54,083 bases of DNA from Eggerthellaceae bacterium (GCA_017459925.1 JAFUCC010000062.1:1-54083), one strand, 5' to 3'; positions 1 to 9,839 are shown, counted from the first letter of the stretch. Notes: a model not told the origin generated them from the letters alone. Made by a program: numbers and translations.

Positions 1-14
1 CCGCTCTGCTAAGC

Positions 15-39
15 GGAACGCATACCCGGTATCTGTTCC
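15..39. repeat. 25-bp palindromic unit (GGAAC/CATACCCGGTATC family)
   Basis: A single palindromic unit with outer arms GGAAC and GTTCC around a CATACCCGGTATC core. The same unit occurs twice, in inverted orientation, at 6420-6481. It lies upstream of the permease gene, so it could also act as a terminator for a gene left of the window. Confidence 0.6.
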
Positions 40-152
40 ACCCTTGGGGTATCGGCTTATCAGAACGCTGGCAAGCCGATTTGCGTATGCCTATCGATTG
101 TCGTTTTAACAGCCGTTCCTCTACCATGTAACTACGAGTCATGGGAGGAACA

Positions 153-1286
153 ATGGGAAAGAAGCTCACCGTTTGGCAGGCGGCCTGCATCATCACGGGA
201 TACAGCGTGGGCAGCGGCATCATGGCGCTGCCGTACCTCATGAGCAACGCGGGGCTTCTGCCCGGCATCGTCATCATCGTGCTGGCGTTCGTCTTCAGCT
301 ACATCATGCACCTGTTGCTGGCCGAACTCGCCATGGGCGCGCGCGGTAACGAGCAGATCGTGTCGATTTTCGCGCACTACATGGTGAAGGGGACGGTCGG
401 CAAGGTGGTCGCAGCCGTGTCGATGGTCGTGGTGGTGCTGGCGCTGTTCTTCGCGCAAGCGGGATTCATATCGGGCGGTGCCGACGTGCTGATGTCGGCG
501 GGCATGCCCGAAATCGCTGCCATCCTCGTCTTCTACGTGGTGGCGGCTGCGGTCGTGTTCTTCGGGCTGAAGGTCATGGGCGTCAGCGAATCGGTCAGCG
601 TCACGGTCATCATCGCGGTCGTGCTGGTACTGGCTGTCGGGTCGTTCGGCCACTTCACGAACGCGCTCGACATTCCCGTGGGGTCGTTCACCGATATCCT
701 GGCGTTCTACGGCATGACCATGTTCGCATTCGTCGCGTTCTTCAGCATCCCGCAGGCCGTGGTCGGCCTCGATTACGACCCGGTGCGCGTGCGCCGCGCA
801 GTGCTGTTGGGACTTGGCGTGAACCTGGTGTTCATCGTCGTCATCGTGGGTTGCTCGCTTGCGGCTTCCGCGGAAGTGACCGAGCTCGCCATGTTGGGCT
901 GGTCGGCCGGCATCGGGCCGTGGGCGCAGGTGCTCGGCGGCGTGTTCACGCTGCTGGCAATGCTCACGACGTACTGGTCGAATTCGCTGGCGTGCTCCGA
1001 CATGATCCGCGAGCAGTTCAAGCTGAACGACAGGCTGTGCTGGCTTCTGGCCACGCTGCCCTCGCTCGTGCTGGTGCTTGCAGCTGGCAGCGGCTTCCTT
1101 TCCATGATGCGGCTTTCGAGCGGCCTGGTCGCCATCCTCATTGCGATTGGCCTGCCCATCGTGGTGGTGCGGGCGAAGCGGATGAACGGCCGGCTGTACC
1201 TGGTGAGGCCCTGGATGGCGTCGACGCCGGTGCTCGTCGTCCTCGTGGCGGCCTTCGTGTTCATGGCCGTCGGCTCGATGATATAG
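153..1286 (+). CDS. APC-superfamily amino acid permease (aromatic amino acid type)
   Basis: Predicted integral membrane transporter of 377 residues with about eleven hydrophobic segments. The first helix carries GYSVGSGIMALPYL, the unwound substrate-binding signature of the AAAP/hydroxy-aromatic amino acid permease branch of the APC superfamily. It probably imports an amino acid with protons or sodium; the substrate cannot be read from sequence. I chose the ATG at 153 because GGGAGG lies at 143-147, six bases upstream; an in-frame ATG at 141 would start inside that ribosome site. The stop codon is followed at once by one arm of a 50-bp inverted repeat (1295-1453). No operon partner is visible. 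Transporter call is firm, substrate class is tentative. Confidence 0.8.
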   Translation: MGKKLTVWQAACIITGYSVGSGIMALPYLMSNAGLLPGIVIIVLAFVFSYIMHLLLAELAMGARGNEQIVSIFAHYMVKGTVGKVVAAVSMVVVVLALFFAQAGFISGGADVLMSAGMPEIAAILVFYVVAAAVVFFGLKVMGVSESVSVTVIIAVVLVLAVGSFGHFTNALDIPVGSFTDILAFYGMTMFAFVAFFSIPQAVVGLDYDPVRVRRAVLLGLGVNLVFIVVIVGCSLAASAEVTELAMLGWSAGIGPWAQVLGGVFTLLAMLTTYWSNSLACSDMIREQFKLNDRLCWLLATLPSLVLVLAAGSGFLSMMRLSSGLVAILIAIGLPIVVVRAKRMNGRLYLVRPWMASTPVLVVLVAAFVFMAVGSMI

Positions 1287-1294
1287 GGGCGCTT

Positions 1295-1453
1295 TTCCCG
1301 CTCGTGTCATCTTGCAGGCGGCTTGCCGGTGCCGGGATGGGGTGTTCGCTTGGCTTCGGCTAATCTAAGTGAATTACAGGAAAGGTGCCTGCAGAATCGC
1401 TCTCACCCCATCCCGGCACCGGCAAGCCGCCTGTAAGATGACACGAGCGGGAA
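1295..1453. repeat. 50-bp inverted repeat flanking a 59-bp spacer
   Basis: Arms 1295-1344 and 1404-1453 are reverse complements over 50 bp with a single mismatch (TTGCAG versus TTACAG). They start 8 bp after the permease stop and end 20 bp before the next start codon. The spacer has no obvious gene. The size and near-perfect arms suggest a non-autonomous mobile palindrome or a gene-conversion-maintained structure; transcripts through it would form a very stable hairpin. Confidence 0.85.
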
Positions 1454-1473
1454 GAATCGGGAGAGGTTGATTA

Positions 1474-2592
1474 ATGGCTGAGAACATTGCCGAGTACGTG
1501 CGGGCTGAGAAGCGGGGATTCGATGAGAAGGGGCTGACGGATGTCGATCTGCTCGTGTTCGCGGCGGCGCTGTACTTCGAGTTCGAGCGGTTTCCGCATT
1601 ACCTGGAAGCGGGCGTCTCGACACGGCTTGCCGACATGGCGGCGCACGGGCGGCTCGTGGAATACGCCGAGCACGACTACAACCCCGCTGATATGTTAGA
1701 GCTTGCCGAGGCCCTTGCGGAATCGCCTCGCTTCGGCTGCGTTCCCATCGAGCGTTTCGAATGCATCGTGGGCGATGACCCCGCCATTCAGTTCGCGGCG
1801 GCGTGCTTCCCGGTGAGCGATGAGCTGGTGGTCGTGGCGTATCGCGGTACCGACGCCCATCTGGTCGGTTGGCAGGAGGACTTCGAGATGCTATGGCGCG
1901 AGGCGGCGCCCGGGCAGCTCGAGGCGCTGCGTTACCTGCGCGAGGCCGCGGCGGCCTACCCGAATGTGGAGTTGGCCCTGTGCGGCCATTCGAAAGGCGG
2001 CGCGTGCGCCGAGTACGCGGCTGTATTCGCCAACAGCCAGTTGAGCGGCCGCATCGTGCGGGCTTGTTCGTTCGACGGCCAGGCGTTGTTCAAGGTGGGC
2101 GGCGCGGCCGATCTCGATCTGGAGGCGTATGACCGGGCGTTACTCGAACGCTATGGGCAAATAGACGTTCCCCTCGTGCGTTACGTGTTCCCGTCGTCTA
2201 TCGGGCTTCTGATGGAGCGTCGCGACGCAGGGTTCATCCTGGCATCGCCCGGCTTCGTGTTCGCGCAGTCGATCGACCCCGAACACGAGCACAACATCTG
2301 CGCCGTTCGAGTGCGCGGCGGCGAGGTCATCATCGAGGCCGCCGGCGAGGACCGCGTCCGCAAGTCGACGGGCGCCGTGCGCATCATGCCGTCGCTATCG
2401 GGTGCCGAGCGCAGGTTTGCGACCAACGCGGTCGTGGAGGCCTGCCGTTATGCCGGCATAACGGTGAGCCTCACCGACGAGGGTGTGAAGCAACTCTTCG
2501 CAGCCCTGCGCGCCTGGTACAAAGCCGCCCCGCGCAATGAAAAACGCCAAGCGCGGCGCCTTATGGCCAAGGTCGTCTTCGCGAGGAAATGA
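1474..2592 (+). CDS. DUF2974 / Mbeg1-like alpha/beta-hydrolase-fold protein
   Basis: Protein of 372 residues resembling the DUF2974 (Mbeg1-like) relatives of class 3 lipases. A nucleophile elbow GHSKGG lies near residue 172, following strand LALC, and AYRGTD near residue 122 matches the conserved oxyanion-region strand of lipase_3-like folds. This supports a serine hydrolase fold; substrate is unknown and no signal peptide is visible, so it is probably cytosolic. A GGGAGAGG ribosome site precedes the ATG at 1474. The gene stands between the 50-bp inverted repeat and a 29-bp palindrome, both probably acting as transcription boundaries. The C-terminal 60 residues are basic and not recognisable. 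Confidence 0.7.
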   Translation: MAENIAEYVRAEKRGFDEKGLTDVDLLVFAAALYFEFERFPHYLEAGVSTRLADMAAHGRLVEYAEHDYNPADMLELAEALAESPRFGCVPIERFECIVGDDPAIQFAAACFPVSDELVVVAYRGTDAHLVGWQEDFEMLWREAAPGQLEALRYLREAAAAYPNVELALCGHSKGGACAEYAAVFANSQLSGRIVRACSFDGQALFKVGGAADLDLEAYDRALLERYGQIDVPLVRYVFPSSIGLLMERRDAGFILASPGFVFAQSIDPEHEHNICAVRVRGGEVIIEAAGEDRVRKSTGAVRIMPSLSGAERRFATNAVVEACRYAGITVSLTDEGVKQLFAALRAWYKAAPRNEKRQARRLMAKVVFARK

Positions 2593-2598
2593 GAGCAT

Positions 2599-2627
2599 GA
2601 ACCAAAAGGGAGTCTCCCTTTTGGTTC
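2599..2627. repeat. 29-bp palindrome, GAACCAAAAGGGAG family (copy 1)
   Basis: Perfect palindrome with 14-bp arms around a central T; the left arm is GAACCAAAAGGGAG. Near-identical copies lie at 4388-4416, 14653-14681 and 52520-52548. All sit at gene ends, so a terminator-like role is possible, but no T-run follows. Confidence 0.85.
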
Positions 2628-2642
2628 AAAATGGAGCGAGGT

Positions 2643-3173
2643 ATGACTGGGCAGACTGAAATTATACGAATGGCAACGCCTGCCGATGCGGCCGCCATGG
2701 CGGGCATCTACCGGCCGTATGTCGAAGATACGGCGATAACGTTCGAGCTCGTCGCGCCTTCCGAGGGCGAATTCGCACGGCGCATCGCGCATACCCTCGA
2801 GAAATATCCTTGGATTGTCGCAGAACGCGATGGGGAAGTGATCGGCTACGCGTACGCCGGCCCGCTGAAGACGCGCGCCGCATACGACCACAGCGCGGAA
2901 GTCTCCATTTACCTGCGTCAAGGCGAGCGGGGTAACGGCTTGGGGCGCAGGCTGTACGAGGATCTGGAAGGCCACTTGAGTGCAATGGGCGTGCGGAACC
3001 TCTACGCCTGCATCACGTATTCGCCGGATGAAGGCGACCCTTTCCTGACCCGCGACAGCATCGCGTTCCACGAGCATATGGGTTTCGCGCGCGTGGGCCT
3101 GTTCCACGACTGCGGTTTGAAATTCGACCGCCTGTACTCGGTCGTGTGGATGGAGAAGGTCATCAGCCAGTGA
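2643..3173 (+). CDS. GNAT N-acetyltransferase, phosphinothricin/methionine-sulfoximine acetyltransferase type
   Basis: A 176-residue GNAT-fold enzyme transferring acetyl from acetyl-CoA to an amine. The N-terminal IRMATPADAAAMAGIYRPYV and TFE segments, the acetyl-CoA loop in RQGERGNGLGRRLYEDL (about 96-112) and the SIAFHEHMGF strand near residue 143 match the PAT/MnaT branch that acetylates L-methionine sulfoximine and phosphinothricin. The start at 2643 is chosen because GAGCGAGG ends just upstream; an in-frame ATG at 2631 lacks this spacing and abuts the palindrome. Given the nearby glutamine genes, protection against glutamine-synthetase inhibitors is attractive, but that is inference. Confidence 0.8.
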   Translation: MTGQTEIIRMATPADAAAMAGIYRPYVEDTAITFELVAPSEGEFARRIAHTLEKYPWIVAERDGEVIGYAYAGPLKTRAAYDHSAEVSIYLRQGERGNGLGRRLYEDLEGHLSAMGVRNLYACITYSPDEGDPFLTRDSIAFHEHMGFARVGLFHDCGLKFDRLYSVVWMEKVISQ

Positions 3174-3219
3174 AGGGTTCTGGCTGTGCGATGACGGTGC
3201 CGTGGCGCGGCAAGGACCG

Positions 3220-4305
3220 TTAATCCTGCGCGGTTGCCTTCAGGCGGTTCTTGTCTTCGTACATGCGGGCATCGACGCGGTTGTAGACGGTTTGGAATTC
3301 CTCGCCGTCGCCCCATTCTGAAATGCCAGCGGCGCACGATAAGCCCGCCTTGTCGAACTCGTTGCGGATCTTGTCGAATACCTTCTCAGCTTCTTCGAGC
3401 GAGCACTCGCGGAACAGCGCGGCGAACTCGTCGCCGCCCAAGCGGTAGAGGTGGCAGTGTGCGGGCAGGCTGTCCAGGATGATTGCCGCTACGTCGTGGA
3501 TGACCTTGTCGCCCTCGGCGTGCCCGTGCATGTCGTTGACGGCTTTCAGGTCGTTGATGTCGAACTCGGCCAGCGCCGTGACGTCCTCGGTCTTGTGCGA
3601 CGAGAGGTCGGCGAAGAACGTCATGCGGTTGAACGCGCCTGTGAGGTTGTCTCGTTTGAAATGGGCTATGTGAACATAGAGGTAATAGAATGCGAGCATC
3701 AGCAAGATGGCCGAGATGAGGATGCCCCGCGTGCTCAGCACGATTTCCGAGATGACGGCGACGAGGATCGTGCACATCGCGACGATGAGCAGCGACCCCT
3801 CCTCGACGAACCCCTGCCGGCATCGCTTCGCCGCGATGTAAAGCGCGATGATGAAGTAGATGCCGCTGGCGACATGGGGGACGAAGCTGAGCGGCTCGCG
3901 GTGCAGCGTGTTTGACGCGTCGATCCAGAAAACGTTCGGGTTCACGGGAACGGTTAGGATGACCGCCGTGTTCACGATGGCGGGCACGAGGAGGAGCACT
4001 TGCTGGACCCGGGAGAGCCTGTCGCTTTGCCGGATGATCATGATCGCCGTGTACACCAACCATACGCGCAGGATGTAGCCCGCCATGATGAACACCGGAT
4101 GCAGCGGGTCGGGCGTTGCTTGGATGGAATACCAGTAGTCGATGTTGTCGGAAATGGCGAGCGGCGCTAAAAGGATGAGCGCAAACCCGATTCGCCGGTT
4201 GATCTCCCTGTCGTACGCGCGGTTGAACCACATGAACAGCGCGAGGTAGAGGAGCGTGACCAATACGACGAAATCGACGGAAATGATTTGGCGGAAGATT
4301 TCCAT
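3220..4305 (-). CDS. membrane-bound diguanylate cyclase (GGDEF)
   Basis: 361 residues: six or seven N-terminal membrane helices (about 1-200), then a GGDEF domain beginning at LTGAFNRMTFF. The active-site loop LGGDEFAALF is intact, so it should make cyclic di-GMP from two GTP. The product-inhibition I-site (RxxD five residues before GGDEF) is absent; the equivalent residues read PAHC. The membrane part resembles uncharacterised sensor domains with no periplasmic loop large enough for a classical ligand pocket. It is transcribed alone on the minus strand, convergent with the acetyltransferase gene. No EAL partner is present in the window. Confidence 0.85.
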   Translation of the reverse strand: MEIFRQIISVDFVVLVTLLYLALFMWFNRAYDREINRRIGFALILLAPLAISDNIDYWYSIQATPDPLHPVFIMAGYILRVWLVYTAIMIIRQSDRLSRVQQVLLLVPAIVNTAVILTVPVNPNVFWIDASNTLHREPLSFVPHVASGIYFIIALYIAAKRCRQGFVEEGSLLIVAMCTILVAVISEIVLSTRGILISAILLMLAFYYLYVHIAHFKRDNLTGAFNRMTFFADLSSHKTEDVTALAEFDINDLKAVNDMHGHAEGDKVIHDVAAIILDSLPAHCHLYRLGGDEFAALFRECSLEEAEKVFDKIRNEFDKAGLSCAAGISEWGDGEEFQTVYNRVDARMYEDKNRLKATAQD

Positions 4306-4387
4306 GTGCCCTCGATCCCAGGTTTAAATGATGACTAAATAATATCAAATAAACCAGCTTCAGGGGCGCATCCTTAGGTGGGGCTAT

Positions 4388-4416
4388 GAACCAAAAGGGA
4401 GTCTCCCTTTTGGTTC
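4388..4416. repeat. 29-bp palindrome, GAACCAAAAGGGAG family (copy 2)
   Basis: Identical over 29 bp to the palindrome at 2599-2627. It starts five bases beyond the stop of the minus-strand DUF2318 gene, consistent with a transcript-end hairpin. Confidence 0.85.
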
Positions 4417-4420
4417 GCTT

Positions 4421-4944
4421 TCACTTCGTGGGGCCTTGCCATTGCTCGAAGAAAGGGGCGTAGGCTTCGAGGATGGCGACGGGAACGATGAATGCGTCGT
4501 CGGTTTCGACGAGACCCTGGACGGGGGCGGGGTTGCAGGCGGATGCGCCCACGGCGCCTACGGTGTCGACGCTGAACTCGAGCCCGCAGTTGTTGCATGT
4601 CAGCGTGTCAGCGTCTTGCTCGAAGAAGGCCTTGGGCGAGGGGTTGCACGACTGGCAGGTGTTCAACGCGACATGCGGCTCGCCGTCGGTCGATTGCACC
4701 GCCAGCAGCTGCACGGTCACGCCGTCGGCGTCGTAGTTGACGAACAACGCTTGGGGCCTATGTCTGCTTTCGATATCACGACGTAACCCTCTTCCACCGT
4801 GGCGTCTGCAAAGCTGCTCGGCTTCGACACGGTGCACCCTACCAGTGCCAGCGCCAGCGTCAGGGCCAGGGCAAGCGCGGCTGCGAGGCGCGCCGTCCGT
4901 TTCGCGCGAGGGCTTTCGGTGATTTGCGAGCGCGTGTTGGCCAT
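4421..4944 (-). pseudogene. DUF2318 Cys-rich lipoprotein-like protein, broken by a 1-base frameshift
   Basis: The start at 4944 (GGAGG upstream) opens a signal-like N-terminus with a lipobox LALVGC, then VVISKADIG. At the C-run near 4753-4756 the frame shifts; the other frame continues with FVNYDADG, NTCQSC and LTCNNCGLEF, which are typical DUF2318 cysteine pairs that bind metal or an iron-sulfur centre, through to a stop at 4421. Adding one C on the minus strand restores one continuous protein of about 174 residues. This is either a sequencing error, a slippage-prone homopolymer or a real mutation. It starts 18 bases after the upstream TauE-like gene, so the two form an operon. Such pairs occur with iron or copper transport genes; function here is inferred. 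Confidence 0.75.
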
Positions 4945-4961
4945 GATGTTCCTCCGGTTTC

Positions 4962-6317
4962 TCAATCGGTTACTTCTATCGTGTTCGTAATCATGTGCAT
5001 CCAGCAGGAGTAGGCGAACGTGCCGGTTTCGGCCGGCGTGAACTCTATGACGTTTCGCCCTGGTGAAAGCACCTTTTCGATGCCCCATTCCCCGATGACG
5101 ATCTCGTTGTTGCAGCCGGTCAGAGTGTTTGTGTCGACGTTGATGACCAGTTGCGCGGGAACGCCCTTTTTCACGGAGACGTTCGCATAGGAATCGAAGC
5201 TCAGGTCGAACTCGACCACTTGCACGTCGCCAATGAGCTGCGCCTGCAGGACGTCGCCGCTTGTGAAAGGCGCAGCGACGTTGATGCCCGCAATGGATAG
5301 CGCGCGCCCGACCATGCTGATGGCGAGCGCGAACATGAACGCCGCGGCCACCTTCGCGATGAGCGCCTTGCTGCGGCTTCCCAAGGCTCTTGCGGCGTAG
5401 CCGATGGCGAGCATGAAGGGTATGGTGCCTAGGCAGAACAAAAACATCGACAGCGCGCCCGCCGCCGCACTGCCCGTTCCTACCGCGTACAGCTGCATGG
5501 CCTGAAGGGGGCCGCAGGGCATGAGTCCATTGGCCAGGCCCACGATGAAGGGGCCGCCCGCGCGCTTGCTCTTCGCGCGCAGCTTCTCGAGCGCGGGGAT
5601 TTTGGGTATCGCCACCTTGAAGCTTACGACGCCCGCCATACGCAGCGCCATGAGCACCATGACGAGCCCAGCCACGAGGATGAGGGCCGTGGACACGCGC
5701 TTGTCGATGCCTATGACACCGCCGATGGCGCCTGCGAGCGCGCCGAGCGCCGTGTAGGACACGAGCCGCCCGAGGTTGTAGAAGACGGGCGAGAGTGACC
5801 GGCGCGCCGTTGAATTGGCGTTCACGGGTTTCACGACGGCTTCGCCGGCTGGCTGACCGCCTGTCGACGCGGCAAGGTTCAAAGCGCCGCACATGCTGAG
5901 GCAGTGCAGGCCCGTAAGCACGCCCGTCGTGAACAAGGTCCCGTACGCCAGTGTGTCGTCGATGACCGGGATAGCGTTGAACACGTTGTAGCCTGCCAAC
6001 GCCTCGATTGCAAGCGCTGCGACGATGATGCCGGCGACGATGAGCACGAACTCGCCGAGCGTTTTCAGGCGCGCAGCGGTCGTGCCGTTTCCATGCGGCC
6101 TTATGACGTGACGGGTGTCGGCGAAGTAGCCGGCTTCACAGACGGCCGTGCAGGCGCGGGCCAGGGCCGGCTGCCCTGCGTTGTCGAACGTGACCCAGGC
6201 GGTGCTTCCGTCCATGCGCACGTCGTCGACGTCTTCCACCGAACGCAGGGCCTTCTCGACCACGCTGGCGCAGTGCTCGCAGTACATGCCCTCTATGCGC
6301 AATCCGATTTCAGCCAT
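4962..6317 (-). CDS. HMA domain - TauE/DsbD2-like membrane - cupredoxin fusion protein
   Basis: Three-part metal protein of 451 residues. Residues 1-65 are a heavy-metal-associated domain with metal site GMYCEHC. The centre is a six-helix UreH_2/DsbD_2-like membrane domain with the paired motifs GLHCLSMCGAL and GLANGLMPCGPL. The last 100 residues form a cupredoxin-like domain ending in CWMHMI, a plausible copper site. Together they suggest handling or export of a soft metal such as copper, possibly with electron transfer. The ATG at 6317 starts directly on the HMA domain; a TTG at 6374 would add 19 unrelated residues, so the start is uncertain. Cotranscribed with the DUF2318 gene. Confidence 0.8.
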   Translation of the reverse strand: MAEIGLRIEGMYCEHCASVVEKALRSVEDVDDVRMDGSTAWVTFDNAGQPALARACTAVCEAGYFADTRHVIRPHGNGTTAARLKTLGEFVLIVAGIIVAALAIEALAGYNVFNAIPVIDDTLAYGTLFTTGVLTGLHCLSMCGALNLAASTGGQPAGEAVVKPVNANSTARRSLSPVFYNLGRLVSYTALGALAGAIGGVIGIDKRVSTALILVAGLVMVLMALRMAGVVSFKVAIPKIPALEKLRAKSKRAGGPFIVGLANGLMPCGPLQAMQLYAVGTGSAAAGALSMFLFCLGTIPFMLAIGYAARALGSRSKALIAKVAAAFMFALAISMVGRALSIAGINVAAPFTSGDVLQAQLIGDVQVVEFDLSFDSYANVSVKKGVPAQLVINVDTNTLTGCNNEIVIGEWGIEKVLSPGRNVIEFTPAETGTFAYSCWMHMITNTIEVTD

Positions 6318-6419
6318 GAGGTCATGATAGGCCGCAACAGCACCCTCGTTGTAAACAGATGGGCAAACAGTCAACGTTTATTCCGATAGCCAGCCGCACT
6401 GGCGGAACCGATGGCGGGC

Positions 6420-6481
6420 GGAACAGATACCGGGTATGAGTTCCACTTTACGAAGTGGAACTCATACCCGGTATCGGTTCC
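6420..6481. repeat. Inverted doublet of the CATACCCGGTATC palindromic unit
   Basis: Arms of 29 bp (6420-6448 and 6453-6481) pair with one mismatch around a 4-base loop TACG. Each arm contains the 25-bp unit seen alone at 15-39. It separates the divergent metal-protein and DUF3990 genes. Confidence 0.85.
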
Positions 6482-6490
6482 GATTAATGG

Positions 6491-6510
6491 TATACTCCAA
6501 TAGGAGTATA
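6491..6510. promoter_or_regulatory. Palindromic operator before the DUF3990/HTH pair
   Basis: TATACTCCAATAGGAGTATA is a perfect 8-4-8 inverted repeat 13 bases upstream of the first start codon. It overlaps a TATACT -10-like hexamer. Autorepression by the HTH protein encoded downstream is the likely use; this is inferred from position. Confidence 0.6.
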
Positions 6511-6523
6511 GACAGGAAATGCT

Positions 6524-7195
6524 ATGGAGCTTTATCACGGATCAGAGAACGTAGTGGAAGCGCCCCAGTTCGGGGTGGGAAAGCTGCACAACGATTACGG
6601 CTTGGGGTTCTACTGCACTGAACATGAGGACATGGCGAAAGAGTGGGCTGTGGGGTTCGATCACGATGGTTACGCGAATCGCTACACAATCGACCTTGAT
6701 GGCCTTCGCATCGTCGACCTAGACGGTGATCAGTACTGCACGCTGCATTGGCTTGCCACCTTGTTGCAAAACCGCTGGTTCGATGTTCGCTCGCCAATTG
6801 CGAACGAGGCTCGAAGCTACCTCATCGAGCATTTCTCGGTTGATTTCTCAGATGCTGATGTGATCGAAGGCTATCGGGCCGACGATAGTTACTTCACGTT
6901 CGCGCAGGATTTCATATCTGGCTCCATCTCGTACCGGCAGCTCAGAAACGCCATGCAGCTCGGAAGCCTCGGAAGGCAAGTCACGATACGAAGCGAACGC
7001 GCTTTCTCGCGCTTGGTGTTCTTGGGCTCCACGAGGGTAGAGCGATCCATCTGGTTGCCGCGCCGAGAGCAGCGCGACCGCGATGCGCGCAACCGGTACT
7101 TCGACATCGAGCGTAATGCGCGCCGCAAAGGCGATCTGCTCATCTCGCAGATCATCGACGAGGAAATGGGGCCAGGCGATGACCGCTTACGATGA
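6524..7195 (+). CDS. DUF3990 family protein, putative toxin
   Basis: 223 residues. The start LYHGSENVVEAPQFG followed by NDYGLGFYCTEHEDMAKEWA matches DUF3990, a family with an ADP-ribosyltransferase-like look (LYHGS, GLGFYxT) often found beside small regulators. The ATG at 6524 has AGGAA seven bases upstream. The next gene starts 17 bases before this one ends, so translation is coupled. An operator-like palindrome precedes the pair. Toxin activity is inferred from family and layout; no catalytic glutamate can be assigned with confidence. Confidence 0.65.
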   Translation: MELYHGSENVVEAPQFGVGKLHNDYGLGFYCTEHEDMAKEWAVGFDHDGYANRYTIDLDGLRIVDLDGDQYCTLHWLATLLQNRWFDVRSPIANEARSYLIEHFSVDFSDADVIEGYRADDSYFTFAQDFISGSISYRQLRNAMQLGSLGRQVTIRSERAFSRLVFLGSTRVERSIWLPRREQRDRDARNRYFDIERNARRKGDLLISQIIDEEMGPGDDRLR

Positions 7196-7871
7196 GACGT
7201 ACGTATCGGGCGCACAGCGCAGGCTGGGCGCCATGCTCGATTTCGCGGTGTCGGGAATGGGGCTTGATCTGGCGGATTTCTACCAGCGGTTTCTCGAACA
7301 TGCGTTGTCGAGGCGCTTCGAGGCGGGGGATCCCGCCATCGTCTCCGGTCGCTCAGGCGAAGAGCTTGCCTTGGAGGTGCTCGGGGGCAACGCGCCTGAG
7401 CTTAGGCCGGAAAGTTGGCAACCGTCTCCTGTTGCCGATTCCGTTTACTGGACCGGATGGGCCCTTGCGTTCTATCAGTGGGCGAGCGGGTGGCCGTTTG
7501 TCGCCATTCAGCAACGTGTGGGCATCGAAGACATACGATCGCTGTACGCCCCCTACCACGAAATGGATATCCGGCAATTCTGCGATCGGGTCGATTCCAT
7601 CATGGAACGCGCCCAACCGGAAACGAACCTCAAGGCACGGCGCGTATCTGCCGGCCTCAGCCAGAGTCAGCTGGCTGCCGCGGCGGGCATTCCCGTGCGT
7701 ACGTTGCAGCAATACGAGCAGCGGCAGAAGAACGTCAACCACGCCAGGGCTGACTACGTGATAGCCCTCGCCCGCGCGCTCAGCTGCGCTCCCGAAGACC
7801 TTATGGAACACAGCGCTAAATCGGGTGCGAGTACGCGCTCGTCCGGTTCCACCTTGGCTCTGCTGGGCTAA
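7179..7871 (+). CDS. HTH (XRE-type) protein paired with DUF3990, putative antitoxin/regulator
   Basis: 230 residues. Residues 1-140 form an unrecognised helical region with WTGWALAFYQW; residues about 145-215 are a Cro/C1-type helix-turn-helix (LKARRVSAGLSQSQLAAAAG, then RTLQQYEQRQKN). The ATG at 7179 overlaps the DUF3990 gene and GGGGCCAGG lies upstream. The gene end overlaps the end of trpA, read on the other strand, by four bases (7868-7871). A partner that both neutralises the DUF3990 protein and binds the 6491-6510 palindrome is the simplest reading, by analogy with other toxin-antitoxin operons. Confidence 0.7.
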   Translation: MTAYDETYVSGAQRRLGAMLDFAVSGMGLDLADFYQRFLEHALSRRFEAGDPAIVSGRSGEELALEVLGGNAPELRPESWQPSPVADSVYWTGWALAFYQWASGWPFVAIQQRVGIEDIRSLYAPYHEMDIRQFCDRVDSIMERAQPETNLKARRVSAGLSQSQLAAAAGIPVRTLQQYEQRQKNVNHARADYVIALARALSCAPEDLMEHSAKSGASTRSSGSTLALLG

Positions 7872-8648
7872 AGCGCGTGGACTGCTTCGGCTAGCGCGCG
7901 GGCGCGTTCGGCGACGGGGGCGGCAGCGGCGGCGCCGTGCTCGGCCACGAGCTTCACGAGCGCGCTTCCGACGATGGCGCCGTCTGATTTGGCGGCCATG
8001 GTTGCGGCTTGCTCGGGGGTCGATATGCCGAAGCCGACGGCCACGGGCGCGTCGGTAGCTGCCCGCACGCGGGCGACCAGCGCGTCGATGTCGGTCGTGA
8101 TGGCATCGCGCGTTCCCGTGACGCCCAGCGAGCTCACGCAGTACACGAACCCCTGCGCTTCGGCGGCGATCATCGCCACGCGCTCGGCGCTCGTGGGCGC
8201 GATGAGGCTGACGTAGGCGATGCCGTGACGTGCGCAGGCAGGCGCGAACTCGTCCTTTTCCTCGTAGGGTGTGTCGGGCAAGATGAGTCCGCTAATGCCG
8301 ACGTCCTCGGCGCGTTCGCAGAACCGCTCGATGCCGTAGTGGTACACGATGTTGCCGTACGTCATGAACACGAGTGGAATGCGCACGTCGGAGCGGATTT
8401 CGGCCACCATGTCGAAAATGGCGTCGGTCGTCACGCCTCCGGAAAGCGCGCGCAGGTTCGCTCCCTGGATGACCGGCCCTTCGGCAGTGGGGTCGGAAAA
8501 CGGGACGCCCAGCTCTATGATGTCGGCACCTGCGTCCTGCAGGGCGAACACGAGCGCCTTCGTGGTTTCGAGGTCGGGGTCGCCGCACGTGATGAACGGG
8601 ATGAACGCCTTGCCGTTGCCGCTCTCGAATGCGCTGCGGATGCTCTCG

Positions 8649-8656
<8 letters not shown>
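7868..8656 (-). CDS. trpA: Tryptophan synthase alpha chain
   Basis: 262 residues, full length. It cleaves indole-3-glycerol phosphate to indole and glyceraldehyde 3-phosphate. The signature [17 protein letters not shown] carries the catalytic Asp; the second acidic position is Glu where Asp is common. The other catalytic acid is the Glu of ELGVP, and SSLGVTGTR and VGFGIST bind phosphate. The start at 8656 has GGGGAGGA upstream and overlaps trpB by eight bases, so the two are translationally coupled, fitting their alpha-beta complex. It is the last gene of the trp operon. Confidence 0.96.

Positions 8657-9831
<1,175 letters not shown>

Positions 9832-9839
<8 letters not shown>

Noticed and set aside
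132..1310. 392-codon minus-strand frame opposite the permease
   Set aside because: His/Arg-rich composition without domains; the plus strand has a clear transporter.
2599..2627. GAACCAAAAGGGAG palindromes as plain intrinsic terminators
   Set aside because: No T-run follows, and one copy lies inside the RiPP operon, upstream of a start codon; they are better described as repeats, though they may still end transcripts.
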